Notes: a model not told the origin generated them from the sequence alone. A stretch of 64,000 nt of DNA from Aurantimonas sp. Leaf443 (GCF_001425575.1 NZ_LMRD01000008.1:267171-331170); one strand, 5' to 3'. Positions 1 through 9,251 are shown, counted from the first letter of the stretch. Numbers and translations: made by a program.

Positions 1-243
1 GATGCGCCGCACATGTGAGGGGTCCGTCGCCTCGCCCTGCAGGAAGCGGCAGTTGCGCCCGATGGCGGCGGCCGCGCTGTAGCCCGTGAGGTTCTCGAAG
101 GCGCGGTTCACGTAGATGATCGGATTGTCGGGCAGGTGCGGGTTCGTCAGGACGAGCGCCAGCGGCACCTTGGCGAGCGCCATGGCGGACAGGCCCTGCG
201 GCATGCCGTATTCGGAGACCGGCTCGCTGTCGGGTCGATCCAT
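1..243 (-). CDS. LOV-domain photosensory protein (N-terminal 81 residues, truncated by window edge)
   Basis: The visible N-terminus is a PAS/LOV domain. It contains the flavin-adduct motif GRNCRFLQ at about residues 63-70, preceded by the PAS segment [17 protein letters not shown]. In LOV proteins the Cys of this motif forms a blue-light-induced adduct with FMN. The output domain lies beyond base 1. In alphaproteobacteria it is most often a HWE/HisKA histidine kinase, but that cannot be seen here. The ATG is supported by a GGAG ribosome site 5 bases upstream. The gene lies downstream of polA on the same strand, with 217 bases between them, so it probably has its own promoter. Confidence 0.85.
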   Translation of the reverse strand, partial: MDRPDSEPVSEYGMPQGLSAMALAKVPLALVLTNPHLPDNPIIYVNRAFENLTGYSAAAAIGRNCRFLQGEATDPSHVRRI

Positions 244-460
244 CGAGACTCCATTGCCGCGCAAGCGTTGACACCCGGGGACCGGACCATTTCGAACCCC
301 GTGGATCTGCAACACGCGCGGGGCGAAATGGGTCCCGGACGGCGCCGAAAAACGGTTATCCTCAATCTCTACAGGCGAGGGCCACCGGCTGGCAACCGCG
401 CCGTGTCTGAATGCTTCGTGATGTCCTTCGGATCGCACGGTTTTCCGCCGGGAGCCCGCG

Positions 461-3385
461 TCAATGCGCCGCTTCCCAGTCGCCCGCGGCCTTGGCCTCG
501 ACCTCGATGGGCACCGACAGGGCGACGCGCGGGGCGGCCGCCCCTTCCATCACGTCCTTGACCAGCGCCATCGTCGCCTCCACCTCCTCCTCGGGCACCT
601 CGAAGACGAGTTCGTCGTGCACCTGCAGGAGCATGCGGGCCGACAGGCGCGCCTCCTTCAGCGCCGGCTCCATGCGGATCATGGCACGGCGGATGATGTC
701 GGCGGCCGTGCCCTGGATCGGGGCATTGATCGCGGCGCGCTCGTTGAAGGCGCGCACGGACGGGTTGGGCGAGCGGATGTCGGGATAGTGCGCGCGCCGG
801 CCGAACAGCGTCTCGACATAGCCGTGCTGCTTGGCGAAGGCCTTGGTGGCGTCCATGTAGTCGCGGATGCCGGGGAAGCGCTCGAAATAGCGGCGGATGT
901 AGAGACCCGCCTCCTCGCGGCCGATGGCGAGCTGGTTGGCGAGGCCGAAGGCCGAGATGCCGTAGATGATGCCGAAGTTGATCGCCTTGGCGCGCCGGCG
1001 CACGTCCGGCGCCATGCCCTCGACGGGCACGCCGAACATCTCGGAGGCGGTCATGGCGTGGATGTCCTGGCCGAGTCGGAAGGCCTCCTTCAGCTGCGGG
1101 ATGTCGGCGACATGGGCGAGGATGCGCAGCTCGATCTGGCTGTAGTCGGCCGAGACGAGGCGCGTGCCCTCGGGCGCGACGAAGGCGGTGCGGATCGCCC
1201 GCCCCTCCTCGGTGCGCACGGGAATGTTCTGGAGGTTCGGCTCGGAGGAGGACAGGCGCCCCGTCGTCGTCGAGGCCATGGAGAAGGAGGTGTGGATGCG
1301 CCCCGCCTCGTCCATGTGCAGCGGCAGGGCGTCGGTATAGGTGCCCTTCAGCTTGCTGAGCTGGCGCCAGTCGACGATGCGGCGCGGCAGCTCGTGGCCC
1401 TCGGCGGCCAGATCCTCCAGCACCTTCACGTCGGTCGACCACTGGCCGGTCTTGGTCTTGCGGCCGCCGGGCAGGCCGAGCTTGCCGAAGAGCACCTCGC
1501 CGAGCTGCTTGGGGCTGCCGGGATTGAAGCTTTCCCCGGCCATTTCCGAGATCTCCGCCTCCAGCCCGGCCTGCTTCTGCGCGAAGCGGCCCGACAGGCG
1601 CGACAGAATCTGCCGGTCGACGGCGATGCCGCGCTGCTCCATGCGGGCGAGCACGGGGACGAGCGGGCGCTCCAGGCGCTCGTAGACCGAGACGAGACCC
1701 TCGGCGACGAGGCGCGGCTTCAACACGCGCCAGAGGCGCAGGGTCACGTCCGCGTCCTCGGCGGCATATTCGGTGACGGCCTCGATCGGACAGGCCGCGA
1801 TCGGCCGCGCCGTGCGGCCCGAGCCGCACAGGTCCTTGTAGGAGATCGGCTTGTGGCCGAGGAAGCGCTCGGACAGCTCGTCCATGCCGTGCCCTTCGAG
1901 CGAGGCGGAGGCGTCGAGCGCGTAGGAGATCAGCATCGTGTCGTCGAAGGGCGCGATCTCGATCCCGTGCCTGAGCATGACGAGATAGTCGTACTTGAAG
2001 TTCTGCCCGATCTTCAGGATCGAGGCGTCCTCCAGCCACGGCTTGAGGATGGCGAGCGCCTCCTCCAGCGGGATCTGCGCGCCGACGGCGTCCTTCTGGG
2101 CGTCCTCGGTCAGGAGATCGGCGGGCGCGCCGGGGGGCACGTGGGCGAGCGGCACATAGGCGGCGCGGCCGGGAGCGACCGCGAGGGACAGGCCGACGAG
2201 CCCGCCGCGCATGGCCGAGAGCTGGTCGGTCTCTGTGTCGAAGGCCAGGAGCCCGGTCTCGCGCGCCTCCTCCAGGAAGGCGCTCAGCGCATCGCCGTCG
2301 CGAAGCGTCAGATAGGCGTTGCGGTCGAACGCCTCGCCGGCCGCGGCCGCGCGGCGCCCCTCGGCGAGCGCCTGCGGCGTGAAGGGCAGGACCGTGCCCT
2401 CGCCCGAGACCGGCTTTGCCGCGGCGGGATCGAGGTCGGGGCCGCGCGCCGGCCCGTCGACGGCGATCTCCTGCGCCGGCACGCTCGACGCGTCGGTGCC
2501 GAGCGTCGCCGAGACGCGCCGCGTCAGCGTCGTGAATTCCATCGCCTTCAGGAAGGCGACGAGCTTCTCGCCGTCCGGCTCGTGGATGAAGAGATCGTCG
2601 AGGCCCACGTCGAGCGGCGTGTCCTGGTCGAGCGTGACGAGGCGCTTGGAGAGGCGCGCCTGGTCGGCGAAGGCGATGAGGTTCTCGCGCCGCTTGGCCT
2701 GGCGGATCTCGCCGGCCCGCGCCAGCAGCGTCTCCAGGTCGCCGAACTCCTCCAGGAGCTGGGCGGCCGTCTTGGGGCCGATGCCCGGCACGCCCGGCAC
2801 GTTGTCGGACGTGTCGCCGACCAGCGCCTGGAGATCGATCATCTTCTCGGGGAAGACGCCGAACTTCTCGAAGACTTCCGGCGGCCCGAGGCGCTTGTCC
2901 TTCATCTGGTCGTAGAGGACGACCTTGGGGCCGACGAGCTGCATCAGGTCCTTGTCGGAGGAGACGATGGTGACGTCGCCGCCCGCCTCGACCGCGAGGC
3001 GCGCATAGGTCGCGATGAGATCGTCCGCCTCGAAACCTTCCTTCTCGACGCAGGGCAGGTCGAAGGCGCGCACCGCCTCGCGGATGAGCGCGAATTGCGG
3101 CACGAGGTCCTCGGGCGGCGCCACGCGGTTGGCCTTGTAGCCGTCGTAGAGCGCGTTGCGGAAGGTGGTCGAGGAGTGGTCGAAGATGACGGCGAAATGG
3201 GTGGGCGCCACGCCGACCGAGGTGTCGCGCGATTCCTCCACGAGCTTCCACAGCATGTTGCAGAAGCCGGAGACGGCGCCGACGGGCGTGCCGTCGGACT
3301 TGCGCGTCAGCGGCGGCAGCGCATGATAGGCACGGAAGATGTAGGCCGAGCCATCGACGAGGAAGAGATGGTCGCCTGGCTTCAT
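461..3385 (-). CDS. polA: DNA polymerase I
   Basis: A 974-residue family A DNA polymerase for gap filling and Okazaki fragment processing. It has three parts. The N-terminal 5'-nuclease carries the helix-hairpin-helix segment [11 protein letters not shown] at about residue 195. The 3'-5' proofreading domain keeps the DTE metal-binding motif at about residue 382, so it is probably active, unlike the degenerate domain of some Pol I enzymes. The polymerase domain has motif A ([10 protein letters not shown], about 747), motif B ([14 protein letters not shown]) and motif C (VHDELVFE, about 923). Motif B keeps the Phe that discriminates against dideoxynucleotides in E. coli. The ATG was chosen because [20 protein letters not shown] is the canonical family start and a GAGAGG site precedes it; the frame stays open upstream. 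Confidence 0.97.
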   Translation of the reverse strand: MKPGDHLFLVDGSAYIFRAYHALPPLTRKSDGTPVGAVSGFCNMLWKLVEESRDTSVGVAPTHFAVIFDHSSTTFRNALYDGYKANRVAPPEDLVPQFALIREAVRAFDLPCVEKEGFEADDLIATYARLAVEAGGDVTIVSSDKDLMQLVGPKVVLYDQMKDKRLGPPEVFEKFGVFPEKMIDLQALVGDTSDNVPGVPGIGPKTAAQLLEEFGDLETLLARAGEIRQAKRRENLIAFADQARLSKRLVTLDQDTPLDVGLDDLFIHEPDGEKLVAFLKAMEFTTLTRRVSATLGTDASSVPAQEIAVDGPARGPDLDPAAAKPVSGEGTVLPFTPQALAEGRRAAAAGEAFDRNAYLTLRDGDALSAFLEEARETGLLAFDTETDQLSAMRGGLVGLSLAVAPGRAAYVPLAHVPPGAPADLLTEDAQKDAVGAQIPLEEALAILKPWLEDASILKIGQNFKYDYLVMLRHGIEIAPFDDTMLISYALDASASLEGHGMDELSERFLGHKPISYKDLCGSGRTARPIAACPIEAVTEYAAEDADVTLRLWRVLKPRLVAEGLVSVYERLERPLVPVLARMEQRGIAVDRQILSRLSGRFAQKQAGLEAEISEMAGESFNPGSPKQLGEVLFGKLGLPGGRKTKTGQWSTDVKVLEDLAAEGHELPRRIVDWRQLSKLKGTYTDALPLHMDEAGRIHTSFSMASTTTGRLSSSEPNLQNIPVRTEEGRAIRTAFVAPEGTRLVSADYSQIELRILAHVADIPQLKEAFRLGQDIHAMTASEMFGVPVEGMAPDVRRRAKAINFGIIYGISAFGLANQLAIGREEAGLYIRRYFERFPGIRDYMDATKAFAKQHGYVETLFGRRAHYPDIRSPNPSVRAFNERAAINAPIQGTAADIIRRAMIRMEPALKEARLSARMLLQVHDELVFEVPEEEVEATMALVKDVMEGAAAPRVALSVPIEVEAKAAGDWEAAH

Positions 3386-3515
3386 GTCGTGCCTCTCTCG
3401 TGCGAACGGGGTCCCTGGCGGCGCGACCCCTGCCGCGCGGCCTGCCGGCCCGCCGCGTCCGCGCCTTCGCCGGTCCCCGCGAGGGCTTAAGGGGAGACGG
3501 GCGGGGAGTCCACCG

Positions 3516-3552
3516 GCGGCAAGGCCCCGCCCGCCGGACGGGGCCTTGCCGC
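3516..3552. repeat. Perfect 14-bp inverted repeat, hairpin
   Basis: GCGGCAAGGCCCCG and CGGGGCCTTGCCGC are perfect complements separated by a 9-base loop. The stem is very stable, but no T-run follows on either strand. It lies about 130 bases upstream of the polA start and not downstream of any gene seen here, so an ordinary terminator role is not obvious. It could lie in the polA leader, be a relic terminator, or belong to a dispersed palindromic repeat family. Confidence 0.6.
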
Positions 3553-3741
3553 GGGCGGGACGACGCGCCCTCGCCCAGGGTCCCGCCACCGGCACGGGCG
3601 ACGATCCGGCCGGCCCGCGACGCCCCCTGCCGACGCGGCGGCCCGCCGCTTTCGCAGGCACGAGCGCGACCCCGAAGCGGCCGATCCCGGCCCGGCCTCT
3701 TGCCTTCGGGCCGGGGTTCATGTCACCTGTCGAACTTGTAA

Positions 3742-3768
3742 GGCGTGCTCACATCCATGTGACACGCC
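3742..3768. promoter_or_regulatory. 27-bp imperfect palindrome, possible operator or hairpin
   Basis: The sequence reads GGCGT-GCT-CACAT-CC-ATGTG-AC-ACGCC, so two 5-bp blocks on each side are complementary around a CC centre. CCTTTTG follows on the plus strand. It could be a regulator site or a weak terminator. It lies between divergent genes and is not adjacent to either start codon. Confidence 0.4.
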
Positions 3769-4209
3769 CTTTTGCCGTTGAAGCCTTGATTTCACCCCAC
3801 CCCCGGCTCATCTTGAGTGGGACGGCGCGCGATGCGCCGGACCCGGCGGGAGCATGTCCCCCGCTTCTCCGTCGGGGTAAGAGCGGTCCGGTCCCTTTCC
3901 CCCTCTCCGGGACCTTCCGTTCACGACAAGCAGAAGGGCCGTCGCGGTGTATCCCCCTCCAGGCCGCGGCGGTCCCTTCGCTCCTTCCCCCTTCGATGTA
4001 GTTCGGCTTCCATCGGCCTTGATGGCGTTCGCTCCAGGTAGCGGGCGTCGCACGCGCGGATGGCGGACGCCGGTTCCAAGCGGACATCGACTGCTCTAGA
4101 TTGGCAGCGAACGGAATCGAGGCCTCGCCGCGACAGCGAGCGGGCCTGTCCTGGTGGAAGATGCGGCGCGCCGAGGCCTTTCGATCGGGCGCGCCGCCGG
4201 GGAGCGTAC

Positions 4210-5511
4210 ATGACCATATCCGGCCTCTTTGCCCGCGGCGTCGCCGCCGTCGGCGCGGCGTCCATCCTCGTGCGGCGCATGCGCGACGAGGCGCACGATC
4301 CGGCCGTCGGCCCGGCGCCGGCCATCCCGCCGGCCAAGTCGCAGGGCGCGCTGCCGACGCTGAAGATGCCGACCGCGCGCGGCTGGAGCCCCGGCCAGGT
4401 GCCGGACGCCGCGCCCGGCCTGAAGGTCAACGCCTTCGCCATGGGCCTGAAGCACCCGCGCTGGATCGAGGTCCTGCCGAACGGCGACGTCCTCGTGGCC
4501 GAGGCGCTCAGCGTTCCCGGCGGCATCAAGTCGGTCTTCGACTATGCGATGGACGCCACGATGCGCCGCGCCGCCGCGCTCGGCGACAGCCCCAACCGCA
4601 TCACGCTCCTGCGCGACCGCAATGGCGACGGCGTCGCGGAGACGCAGGGCGCCTTCATGGAAGGACTCAACCAGCCCTTCGGCATGGCGCTGCACGAGGG
4701 CACCTTCTATGTCGGCAACACGGATGGCGTCTTCGCCTATCCTTACGAAGAGGGCGCCGATCGCATCGCCGCGCCCGGCCGGCGCCTGACGACGTTCAAG
4801 CCCGGCGGCCACTGGACGCGCAGCCTCCTGAAGAGCGCGGACGGCACGAGGATCTTCGTCGGCGTCGGCTCGCTCAGCAACATCGCCGAGAGCGGCATGG
4901 CGGTGGAGGAAGGGCGCGCGGCGATCTACGAGCTGGACCTTGCGAGCGGCACCGCCCGCATCTTCGCCTCGGGCCTGCGCAACCCGGTCGGCCTCGCCCT
5001 CGAACCGACGACCGGCACCCTGTGGACCGTCGTCAACGAGCGCGACGGCATCGGCGACGAGACCCCGCCCGACTACCTGACCTCGGTCCAGGACGGCGGC
5101 TTCTACGGCTGGCCCTATTGCTACTGGGGCCAGACCGTCGACGACCGCGTGCCCCAGGATGCGAGCCTCGTCGCGCGCGCCATCCGCCCGGACTACGCGC
5201 TCGGCGGCCACACGGCCTCGCTCGGCCTGTGCTGGCTCCCCGCCGGCACCTTGCCGGGCTTTCCCGACGGCATGGTCGTCGGCCAGCACGGCTCGTGGAA
5301 CCGCTCGACGCTCTCGGGCTACAAGGTCATCTTCGTGCCCTTCGAGAACGGCAGGCCCTCCGGCCCGCCGCGCACCATCCTCTCCGGCTTCCTCTCGCCC
5401 GACGAGAAGGCCTCCTACGGCCGCCCCGTCGGCGTCGCCATCGGCCCGGACGGCTCGCTGCTCGTCGCCGACGACGTGGGCGACGCGATCTGGCGCGTCA
5501 CGGGGGCGTGA
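4210..5511 (+). CDS. PQQ-dependent sugar dehydrogenase (L-sorbosone dehydrogenase-like beta-propeller)
   Basis: A 433-residue protein of the soluble aldose/L-sorbosone dehydrogenase family, which oxidises sugars using pyrroloquinoline quinone in a six-bladed beta-propeller. Family blocks include KVNAFAMGLKHPRWIEVLPNG, FASGLRNPVGLALEP, GGFYGWPYCYWG and GQHGSWNRSTLSGYKV. The N-terminus (GLFARGVAAVGAASILV) is a short hydrophobic stretch, perhaps a membrane anchor or export signal. GGGGAG six bases upstream supports the ATG at 4210; the frame is open further upstream without a ribosome site. No PQQ biosynthesis genes are in the window. Its last codons recur 724 bases downstream (see 6209-6236). 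Confidence 0.85.
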   Translation: MTISGLFARGVAAVGAASILVRRMRDEAHDPAVGPAPAIPPAKSQGALPTLKMPTARGWSPGQVPDAAPGLKVNAFAMGLKHPRWIEVLPNGDVLVAEALSVPGGIKSVFDYAMDATMRRAAALGDSPNRITLLRDRNGDGVAETQGAFMEGLNQPFGMALHEGTFYVGNTDGVFAYPYEEGADRIAAPGRRLTTFKPGGHWTRSLLKSADGTRIFVGVGSLSNIAESGMAVEEGRAAIYELDLASGTARIFASGLRNPVGLALEPTTGTLWTVVNERDGIGDETPPDYLTSVQDGGFYGWPYCYWGQTVDDRVPQDASLVARAIRPDYALGGHTASLGLCWLPAGTLPGFPDGMVVGQHGSWNRSTLSGYKVIFVPFENGRPSGPPRTILSGFLSPDEKASYGRPVGVAIGPDGSLLVADDVGDAIWRVTGA

Positions 5512-5512
5512 G
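5485..5512 (+). repeat. Direct repeat copy 1 (3' end of the PQQ dehydrogenase gene)
   Basis: These 28 bases, the last 27 of the dehydrogenase gene and one beyond, recur at 6209-6236 with one mismatch (27/28). Weaker similarity extends on both sides. The two copies bracket the toxin-antitoxin pair. Confidence 0.8.
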
Positions 5513-5599
5513 GAAAGGCGCGTGAGGGGATAAGCCGACCGGACGCACGAAGCCCAACCTTCGGGCTTCCTGCGCCGTCGCCGGCCACTGGCTTGAACT

Positions 5600-5890
5600 T
5601 CAGCGTGCCTCGAAGGACAGCGGCTTTCGCGCGGCATGGCGAAACCGCTGGACCACGATTTCCTCTTCGCCTGCGAAATAGTTGAAGAAATAAGGGTAGG
5701 GCGTCAGGTAAAAGCGCCGGACGCCCGGTATCGGCGTCTTCCGTCCGCAATGAGGATGCCGCGATATCAGCCCGATCGCCGCCGAGAGGCTCGCCTCGAT
5801 ATGGGCGGCGCCCTGGGGCGAACGATGCGCGACGAAGGTCAGAGCGGTTTCGATCGGCTTGAGCGCACGCTTCTGGTAGCGCAGCCTCAA
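5600..5890 (-). CDS. RelE/ParE-family toxin
   Basis: A 96-residue protein with the compact beta-rich fold of RelE/ParE toxins. It has the family C-terminal pattern VRRFYLTPYPYFFNYF followed by EEEIVVQRFRHAARKP. Such toxins inhibit either gyrase (ParE) or translation (RelE), and sequence alone does not say which. The start is TTG at 5890. Its first base overlaps the TGA stop of the upstream antitoxin gene (TTGA), the translational coupling typical of these modules. Confidence 0.85.
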   Translation of the reverse strand: MRLRYQKRALKPIETALTFVAHRSPQGAAHIEASLSAAIGLISRHPHCGRKTPIPGVRRFYLTPYPYFFNYFAGEEEIVVQRFRHAARKPLSFEAR

Positions 5891-6114
5891 TCGCGAAATC
5901 TCGACAGGACCGCCTCGACCTCTTCCTCCGACGCGAACTCTCCGCGCTCCATCTCGGCCTGCGCCTCGATCAGGTCGGCTTCCTCTTCGGCACTCAACTC
6001 GATCACGGGCTCGGCATGGCCGGCATAGGCCAGGACGATGCGGGCGAGATCGTCCTGCCGTTCGGGGGAGAGCGCGCGGGCGGTCTTCACCGCATGTTCC
6101 AGAAGCTCCGTCAT
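5887..6114 (-). CDS. Antitoxin of ParD-like type II toxin-antitoxin pair
   Basis: A 75-residue acidic protein, first gene of a two-gene minus-strand operon. It is almost entirely helical in prediction by eye and rich in Glu (ELSAEEEADLIEAQAEMERG), with a C-terminal FASEEEVEAVLSRFRD that resembles the toxin-wrapping tail of many ParD-like antitoxins. It overlaps the toxin start by four bases. Such antitoxins usually repress their own promoter, but no operator palindrome stands out upstream of 6114. Confidence 0.8.
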   Translation of the reverse strand: MTELLEHAVKTARALSPERQDDLARIVLAYAGHAEPVIELSAEEEADLIEAQAEMERGEFASEEEVEAVLSRFRD

Positions 6115-6468
6115 GTCGTCAGTCTACCCGGTTCTCCATGGCGGGAGAACTGTCCTGCCCGCCGATGCGGCAAATCCGCTCGCGCTGCCCGGAGACGACA
6201 GCGACGAGGCGATCTGGCGCGTCTCGGGGGCGTGAGCAAGAGGAGCGTGACGAGGCAGGCCGACTGAGATCGCTCGATCGGCCTTGTCCGGCATCGGCAT
6301 CGGCCTCGGCAAAGACACCCGCAAAGGATGCTGCCGAATGGGGAGACGAACCTCGATCCAATGAGACATGGCCCGTGATCGGCAGGATTCGCATCACGTC
6401 TTCATTGGGACCGGCGACAGGATCATCGTATGAGTTGACGAGATGGAATCCAGAAGCGGGCCCAGGGC
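6115..6468. other. Intergenic region with a dehydrogenase gene remnant
   Basis: About 350 bases between the antitoxin gene and the PaiB-like gene. The middle holds a fragment resembling the tail of the PQQ dehydrogenase gene. Read on the plus strand it encodes ..GDDSDEAIWRVSGA and a stop, against ..ADDVGDAIWRVTGA in the intact gene. The rest must contain the promoters for both flanking units. I see no clear boxes. Confidence 0.6.
6170..6236 (+). pseudogene. Remnant of the 3' end of a PQQ dehydrogenase-like gene; includes direct repeat copy 2 (6209-6236)
   Basis: The frame reads ..PGDDSDEAIWRVSGA then TGA, matching the last residues of the dehydrogenase ending at 5511. The last 28 bases differ from copy 1 by a single base, and some similarity continues past the stop (both run on to ..GCCGAC). 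The 5' part is missing. It is either the tail of a decayed tandem paralogue or a target duplication made when the toxin-antitoxin segment arrived. Confidence 0.6.
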
Positions 6469-7098
6469 ATGTACATTCCTCCGCATTTCTTCGAGATCGA
6501 CGCTCGCGAGATTGCCTCCGTGATCGAGACCGCCCCGCTCGCCTGCATCGTCGCGCAGACGACGAAAGGCCTGATCGCCAATCACATCCCCCTTCTCTGC
6601 GGACCGGAGAACGCGCTCGTCGGCCATGTCGCCCTCGCCAACGACATGCACCGTCTCGTCGCGGACGGGTCGGAAGTCCTCGCGATCTTCCGGGGCGAGG
6701 ACGGCTACGTCTCGCCGAACTTCTATCCGTCCAAGCCCGAGCATCACCGCCATGTGCCGACCTGGAACTATCGGGTCGTCCACATCTACGGGGCCATCGC
6801 GTTCCAGCATGACGAGCGCTCCAAGCGCGCCGCCGTCGGCCTCCTCACCCGCGCACACGAGCGGCGCGTGAACGGGGCCGACGCATGGCGCATGGCGGAT
6901 GCACCGGCGGACTACATGGAGCAGATGCTCCGCAATGTCGTCGCCTTCCGGATCGCGATCACCAGGACGCTGGCGAAGTCCAAGCTCAGCCAGAACCGTG
7001 AGCCGCGCGACTATCTGGGCGCCATCGAAGGCCTGCGCGCCACGGGCGGCGAGGCGGTCGCCGAGCGGATGACGAAGCGTCTCGCAAAGGCGACGTGA
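6469..7098 (+). CDS. FMN-binding negative transcriptional regulator, PaiB family
   Basis: A 209-residue protein spanning the full PaiB family. It starts with the typical MYIPPHF and has the block HIPLLCGPE, then SPNFYPSKPEHHRHVPTWNY, a split-barrel flavin-binding signature. PaiB of Bacillus was described as a repressor of sporulation and protease genes, but most bacterial members are uncharacterised and may simply be flavin/heme-binding oxidoreductase-like proteins. It stands alone, with a weak ribosome site (AGGG). The next gene is convergent. Confidence 0.85.
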   Translation: MYIPPHFFEIDAREIASVIETAPLACIVAQTTKGLIANHIPLLCGPENALVGHVALANDMHRLVADGSEVLAIFRGEDGYVSPNFYPSKPEHHRHVPTWNYRVVHIYGAIAFQHDERSKRAAVGLLTRAHERRVNGADAWRMADAPADYMEQMLRNVVAFRIAITRTLAKSKLSQNREPRDYLGAIEGLRATGGEAVAERMTKRLAKAT

Positions 7099-7124
7099 GC
7101 GTCGCGACAAGGACAGAGCGACGC

Positions 7125-7706
7125 TCAGCCAACCCGTTCGAACAATCCGGGATAGTCCACCACCAGCCCCTCTCCATCCACCAGGAGATCGCGCGTGAAG
7201 TCGGCGTCGAGGCTCTCGAAGCGCCAAAGGCGGGGCGCGAGGCGGGTGTAGCGCTGGGGGGCGGGCGCAACCGTCAGGCCATGGGCGTCGAGATCGACGA
7301 AGGCCATGACGAGATCGCGGCTCTCGCCGATCTCGAGGCCGAGCCGGCGGATCGGCAGCGTGTTGGTGAAGGGCGTGGCGAAGAGGTCGAGATCGATCGC
7401 CCCGTCAAGTCCTCGAAGCCGCCGGCCCTCGCCGTCGTGCCAGGAGCCGTCGTCCCCGCGCAGGAGGGTGAGCGTCTCGCCGCCGAGACGGGCGATCGTG
7501 GCGCGGCGCAGCGTCCAGCCGGGGTCGCAGACGAGCGCGTAGCGCAGGGCCCTGCCCTCGACGCCAAGGGGAGAGCCGGCGCCGCCGGCGGGGCCGAGGA
7601 CGAGACCTTCCGCGGCGATGCCCTCCGCCCCGATCGTCAGCGCGAGCTGTTCGAGGCCCGTTCCCGTCGCCTCGCGCCACCGCGCCTCGATGCGCCGTCG
7701 CTCCAT
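7125..7706 (-). CDS. Putative glycolipid-binding domain protein (DUF1089-like)
   Basis: A 193-residue protein matching, from memory, the putative glycolipid-binding family (PF06475). It has an N-terminal WREATGTGLEQLAL, central YALVCDPGWTLRRATI, and LDGAIDLDLFATPFTNTLPIRRL, then a C-terminal RYTRLAPRLWRFESLDADFTRDLLVDGEGLV with the family's VDYPGLFER ending. There is no signal peptide. The biochemical function of the family is not established. The gene is convergent with the PaiB-like gene and divergent from the M20 peptidase gene, so it is probably monocistronic. Confidence 0.75.
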   Translation of the reverse strand: MERRRIEARWREATGTGLEQLALTIGAEGIAAEGLVLGPAGGAGSPLGVEGRALRYALVCDPGWTLRRATIARLGGETLTLLRGDDGSWHDGEGRRLRGLDGAIDLDLFATPFTNTLPIRRLGLEIGESRDLVMAFVDLDAHGLTVAPAPQRYTRLAPRLWRFESLDADFTRDLLVDGEGLVVDYPGLFERVG

Positions 7707-7809
7707 GGGCTTCCTCCCCTGCGCTCCGGCCGATGCCGCGCGCCGCTTGGCCCCTCGCCCGCCGATGGTCTAGACCGGGCCTTCAACGCGTCTGCCCGAA
7801 GGATTTCCG

Positions 7810-9198
7810 ATGGCCGAACTCGACAGTATCCTCACCTGCATCGACATGAATCTCGACCGGTCGGTGGAGCGGCTCTGCGATCTCCTGCGCATTCCCTCGA
7901 TCTCGACCGACCCGGCCTATGCGACGGAGTGCCGGCGCGCGGCGCAGTTCCTGGCCGACGACCTCTCGGCCATCGGCTTTTCCGCCTCGCTGCGCGAGAC
8001 GCCCGGCCATCCGATGGTCGTCGCCCATCACGACGGGCCGCAGGGCGCGCCGCACGTCCTCTTCTACGGCCATTACGACGTGCAGCCGGTGGACCCGCTG
8101 CATCTGTGGACGTCCAAGCCCTTCGACCCCGTGGTCAGCGAGCGGCCGGACGGGACGAAGCGCATCGTGGCGCGCGGCTCCTCGGACGACAAGGGCCAGC
8201 TGATGACCTTCATCGAGGCCTGCCGCGCCTACAAGGCCGAGACCGGCGCCCTGCCCTGCCGCGTGACGATCTTCCTCGAAGGCGAGGAGGAGTCCGGCTC
8301 GCCCTCGCTCGTGCCCTTCCTCGACGCCCATCGCGAGGAGCTGACCGCCGACGTCGCGCTGATCTGCGACACCGGCATGTGGGACCGCGACACGCCCGCC
8401 ATCGCCACCAGCCTGCGCGGGCTCGTCGGCGAGGAAGTGACGATCCATGCTGCCAGCCGCGACCTGCATTCGGGCCAGTATGGCGGGCCGGCGCAGAACC
8501 CGATCCGCGTCCTGTCGAAGATCCTCGCCGCGATCCACGACGAGAGCGGCCGGGTGACGATCCCCGGCTTCTACGAGGGCGTGGAGGAACTCGACCCGGA
8601 GGTGGATGCGATGTGGAAGGGCCTACCCTTCTCGCAGGACGAGTTCCTCGGCGAGATCGGCCTCTCGGTGCCGGCGGGCGAGCGGGACCGCTCGGTGCTG
8701 GAACAGGTCTGGTCGCGCCCGACGGCCGAGTTCAACGGCATCGAGGGCGGCTATACCGGCGCCGGCTTCAAGACGGTGATCGCGGCGGAAGCCTTCGCCA
8801 AGATCTCGTTCCGCCTCGTCTCGAACCAGGACCCGCAGAAGATCCGCGCCGCCTTCCGCCGGTTCGTCACCGAGCGCCTGCCGGCCGACTGCCGCGCCAC
8901 CTTCGCCGAGCACGGCGCCTCGCCGGCGATCCAGCTGTCGATCGACTCGCCCTTCCTGCGCAAGGCGCGCACCGCGCTCTCGGACGAGTGGCCCAAGCCC
9001 GCCGCCATGATCGGCATGGGCGGCTCCATTCCCGTCGCCGGCCTCTTCGGCAAGCGGCTCGGCATGGAGGCGCTCCTCATCGGCTTCGCGCTCGCCGACG
9101 ACGCCATCCATTCGCCGAACGAGAAATACGAGATGAGCTCGTTCCATCGCGGCCAGCGGTCCTGGGCGCGCATCCTCGCCGCCTTCGCGGCTGCTTGA
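7810..9198 (+). CDS. M20-family metallopeptidase (dipeptidase/carboxypeptidase-like)
   Basis: A 462-residue cytoplasmic di-zinc peptidase. Ligands and catalytic residues are visible: FYGHYDVQP (H88, D90), ARGSSDDKGQ (D126/D127), and FLEGEEESGS (E159-E161, general base plus ligand). A dimerisation/lid domain follows (residues about 200-360), ending with HSPNEKYEMS carrying the last His ligand. This arrangement fits the carnosinase-like M20/M25/M40 dipeptidases. The substrate cannot be told from sequence. The gene is followed by a strong bidirectional terminator. Confidence 0.92.
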   Translation: MAELDSILTCIDMNLDRSVERLCDLLRIPSISTDPAYATECRRAAQFLADDLSAIGFSASLRETPGHPMVVAHHDGPQGAPHVLFYGHYDVQPVDPLHLWTSKPFDPVVSERPDGTKRIVARGSSDDKGQLMTFIEACRAYKAETGALPCRVTIFLEGEEESGSPSLVPFLDAHREELTADVALICDTGMWDRDTPAIATSLRGLVGEEVTIHAASRDLHSGQYGGPAQNPIRVLSKILAAIHDESGRVTIPGFYEGVEELDPEVDAMWKGLPFSQDEFLGEIGLSVPAGERDRSVLEQVWSRPTAEFNGIEGGYTGAGFKTVIAAEAFAKISFRLVSNQDPQKIRAAFRRFVTERLPADCRATFAEHGASPAIQLSIDSPFLRKARTALSDEWPKPAAMIGMGGSIPVAGLFGKRLGMEALLIGFALADDAIHSPNEKYEMSSFHRGQRSWARILAAFAAA

Positions 9199-9232
9199 GG
9201 AACGCCAAGTAGAACCATATCGGAGCGCAGCA

Positions 9233-9251
9233 TTAAGCTTCGGTTAAGCTT
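9233..9251. repeat. Short tandem TTAAGCTT repeat
   Basis: TTAAGCTT occurs twice, separated by CGG, in an AT-rich patch between the peptidase gene and its terminator. It is unusual for the base composition of the region. No function can be assigned. Confidence 0.5.

Larger units (their letters stand above)
3386..4209. other. Gene-free stretch between divergent polA and the PQQ dehydrogenase gene
   Basis: About 820 bases with no convincing gene. Overlapping ORFs here have no recognisable domain. The stretch holds two strong inverted repeats, listed separately (3516-3552 and 3742-3768), and a shorter palindrome, CGGCGC-N5-GCGCCG, near 3824-3841. It must contain the promoters of polA and of the dehydrogenase gene, but I could not identify convincing -35/-10 boxes. 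Confidence 0.6.

Noticed and set aside
464-3490. 1008-codon open frame on the plus strand
   Set aside because: Antisense shadow of polA; Arg/Gly/Asp-rich low-complexity translation without any domain, as expected in very GC-rich DNA.
4060-4209. Longer N-terminus for the PQQ dehydrogenase
   Set aside because: No ribosome site and Arg/Ser-rich sequence; ATG 4210 has GGGGAG at the right distance.
9233-9251. TTAAGCTT doublet as an attachment site or origin element
   Set aside because: Only two 8-base copies, with no integrase, flanking repeat or replication gene nearby.
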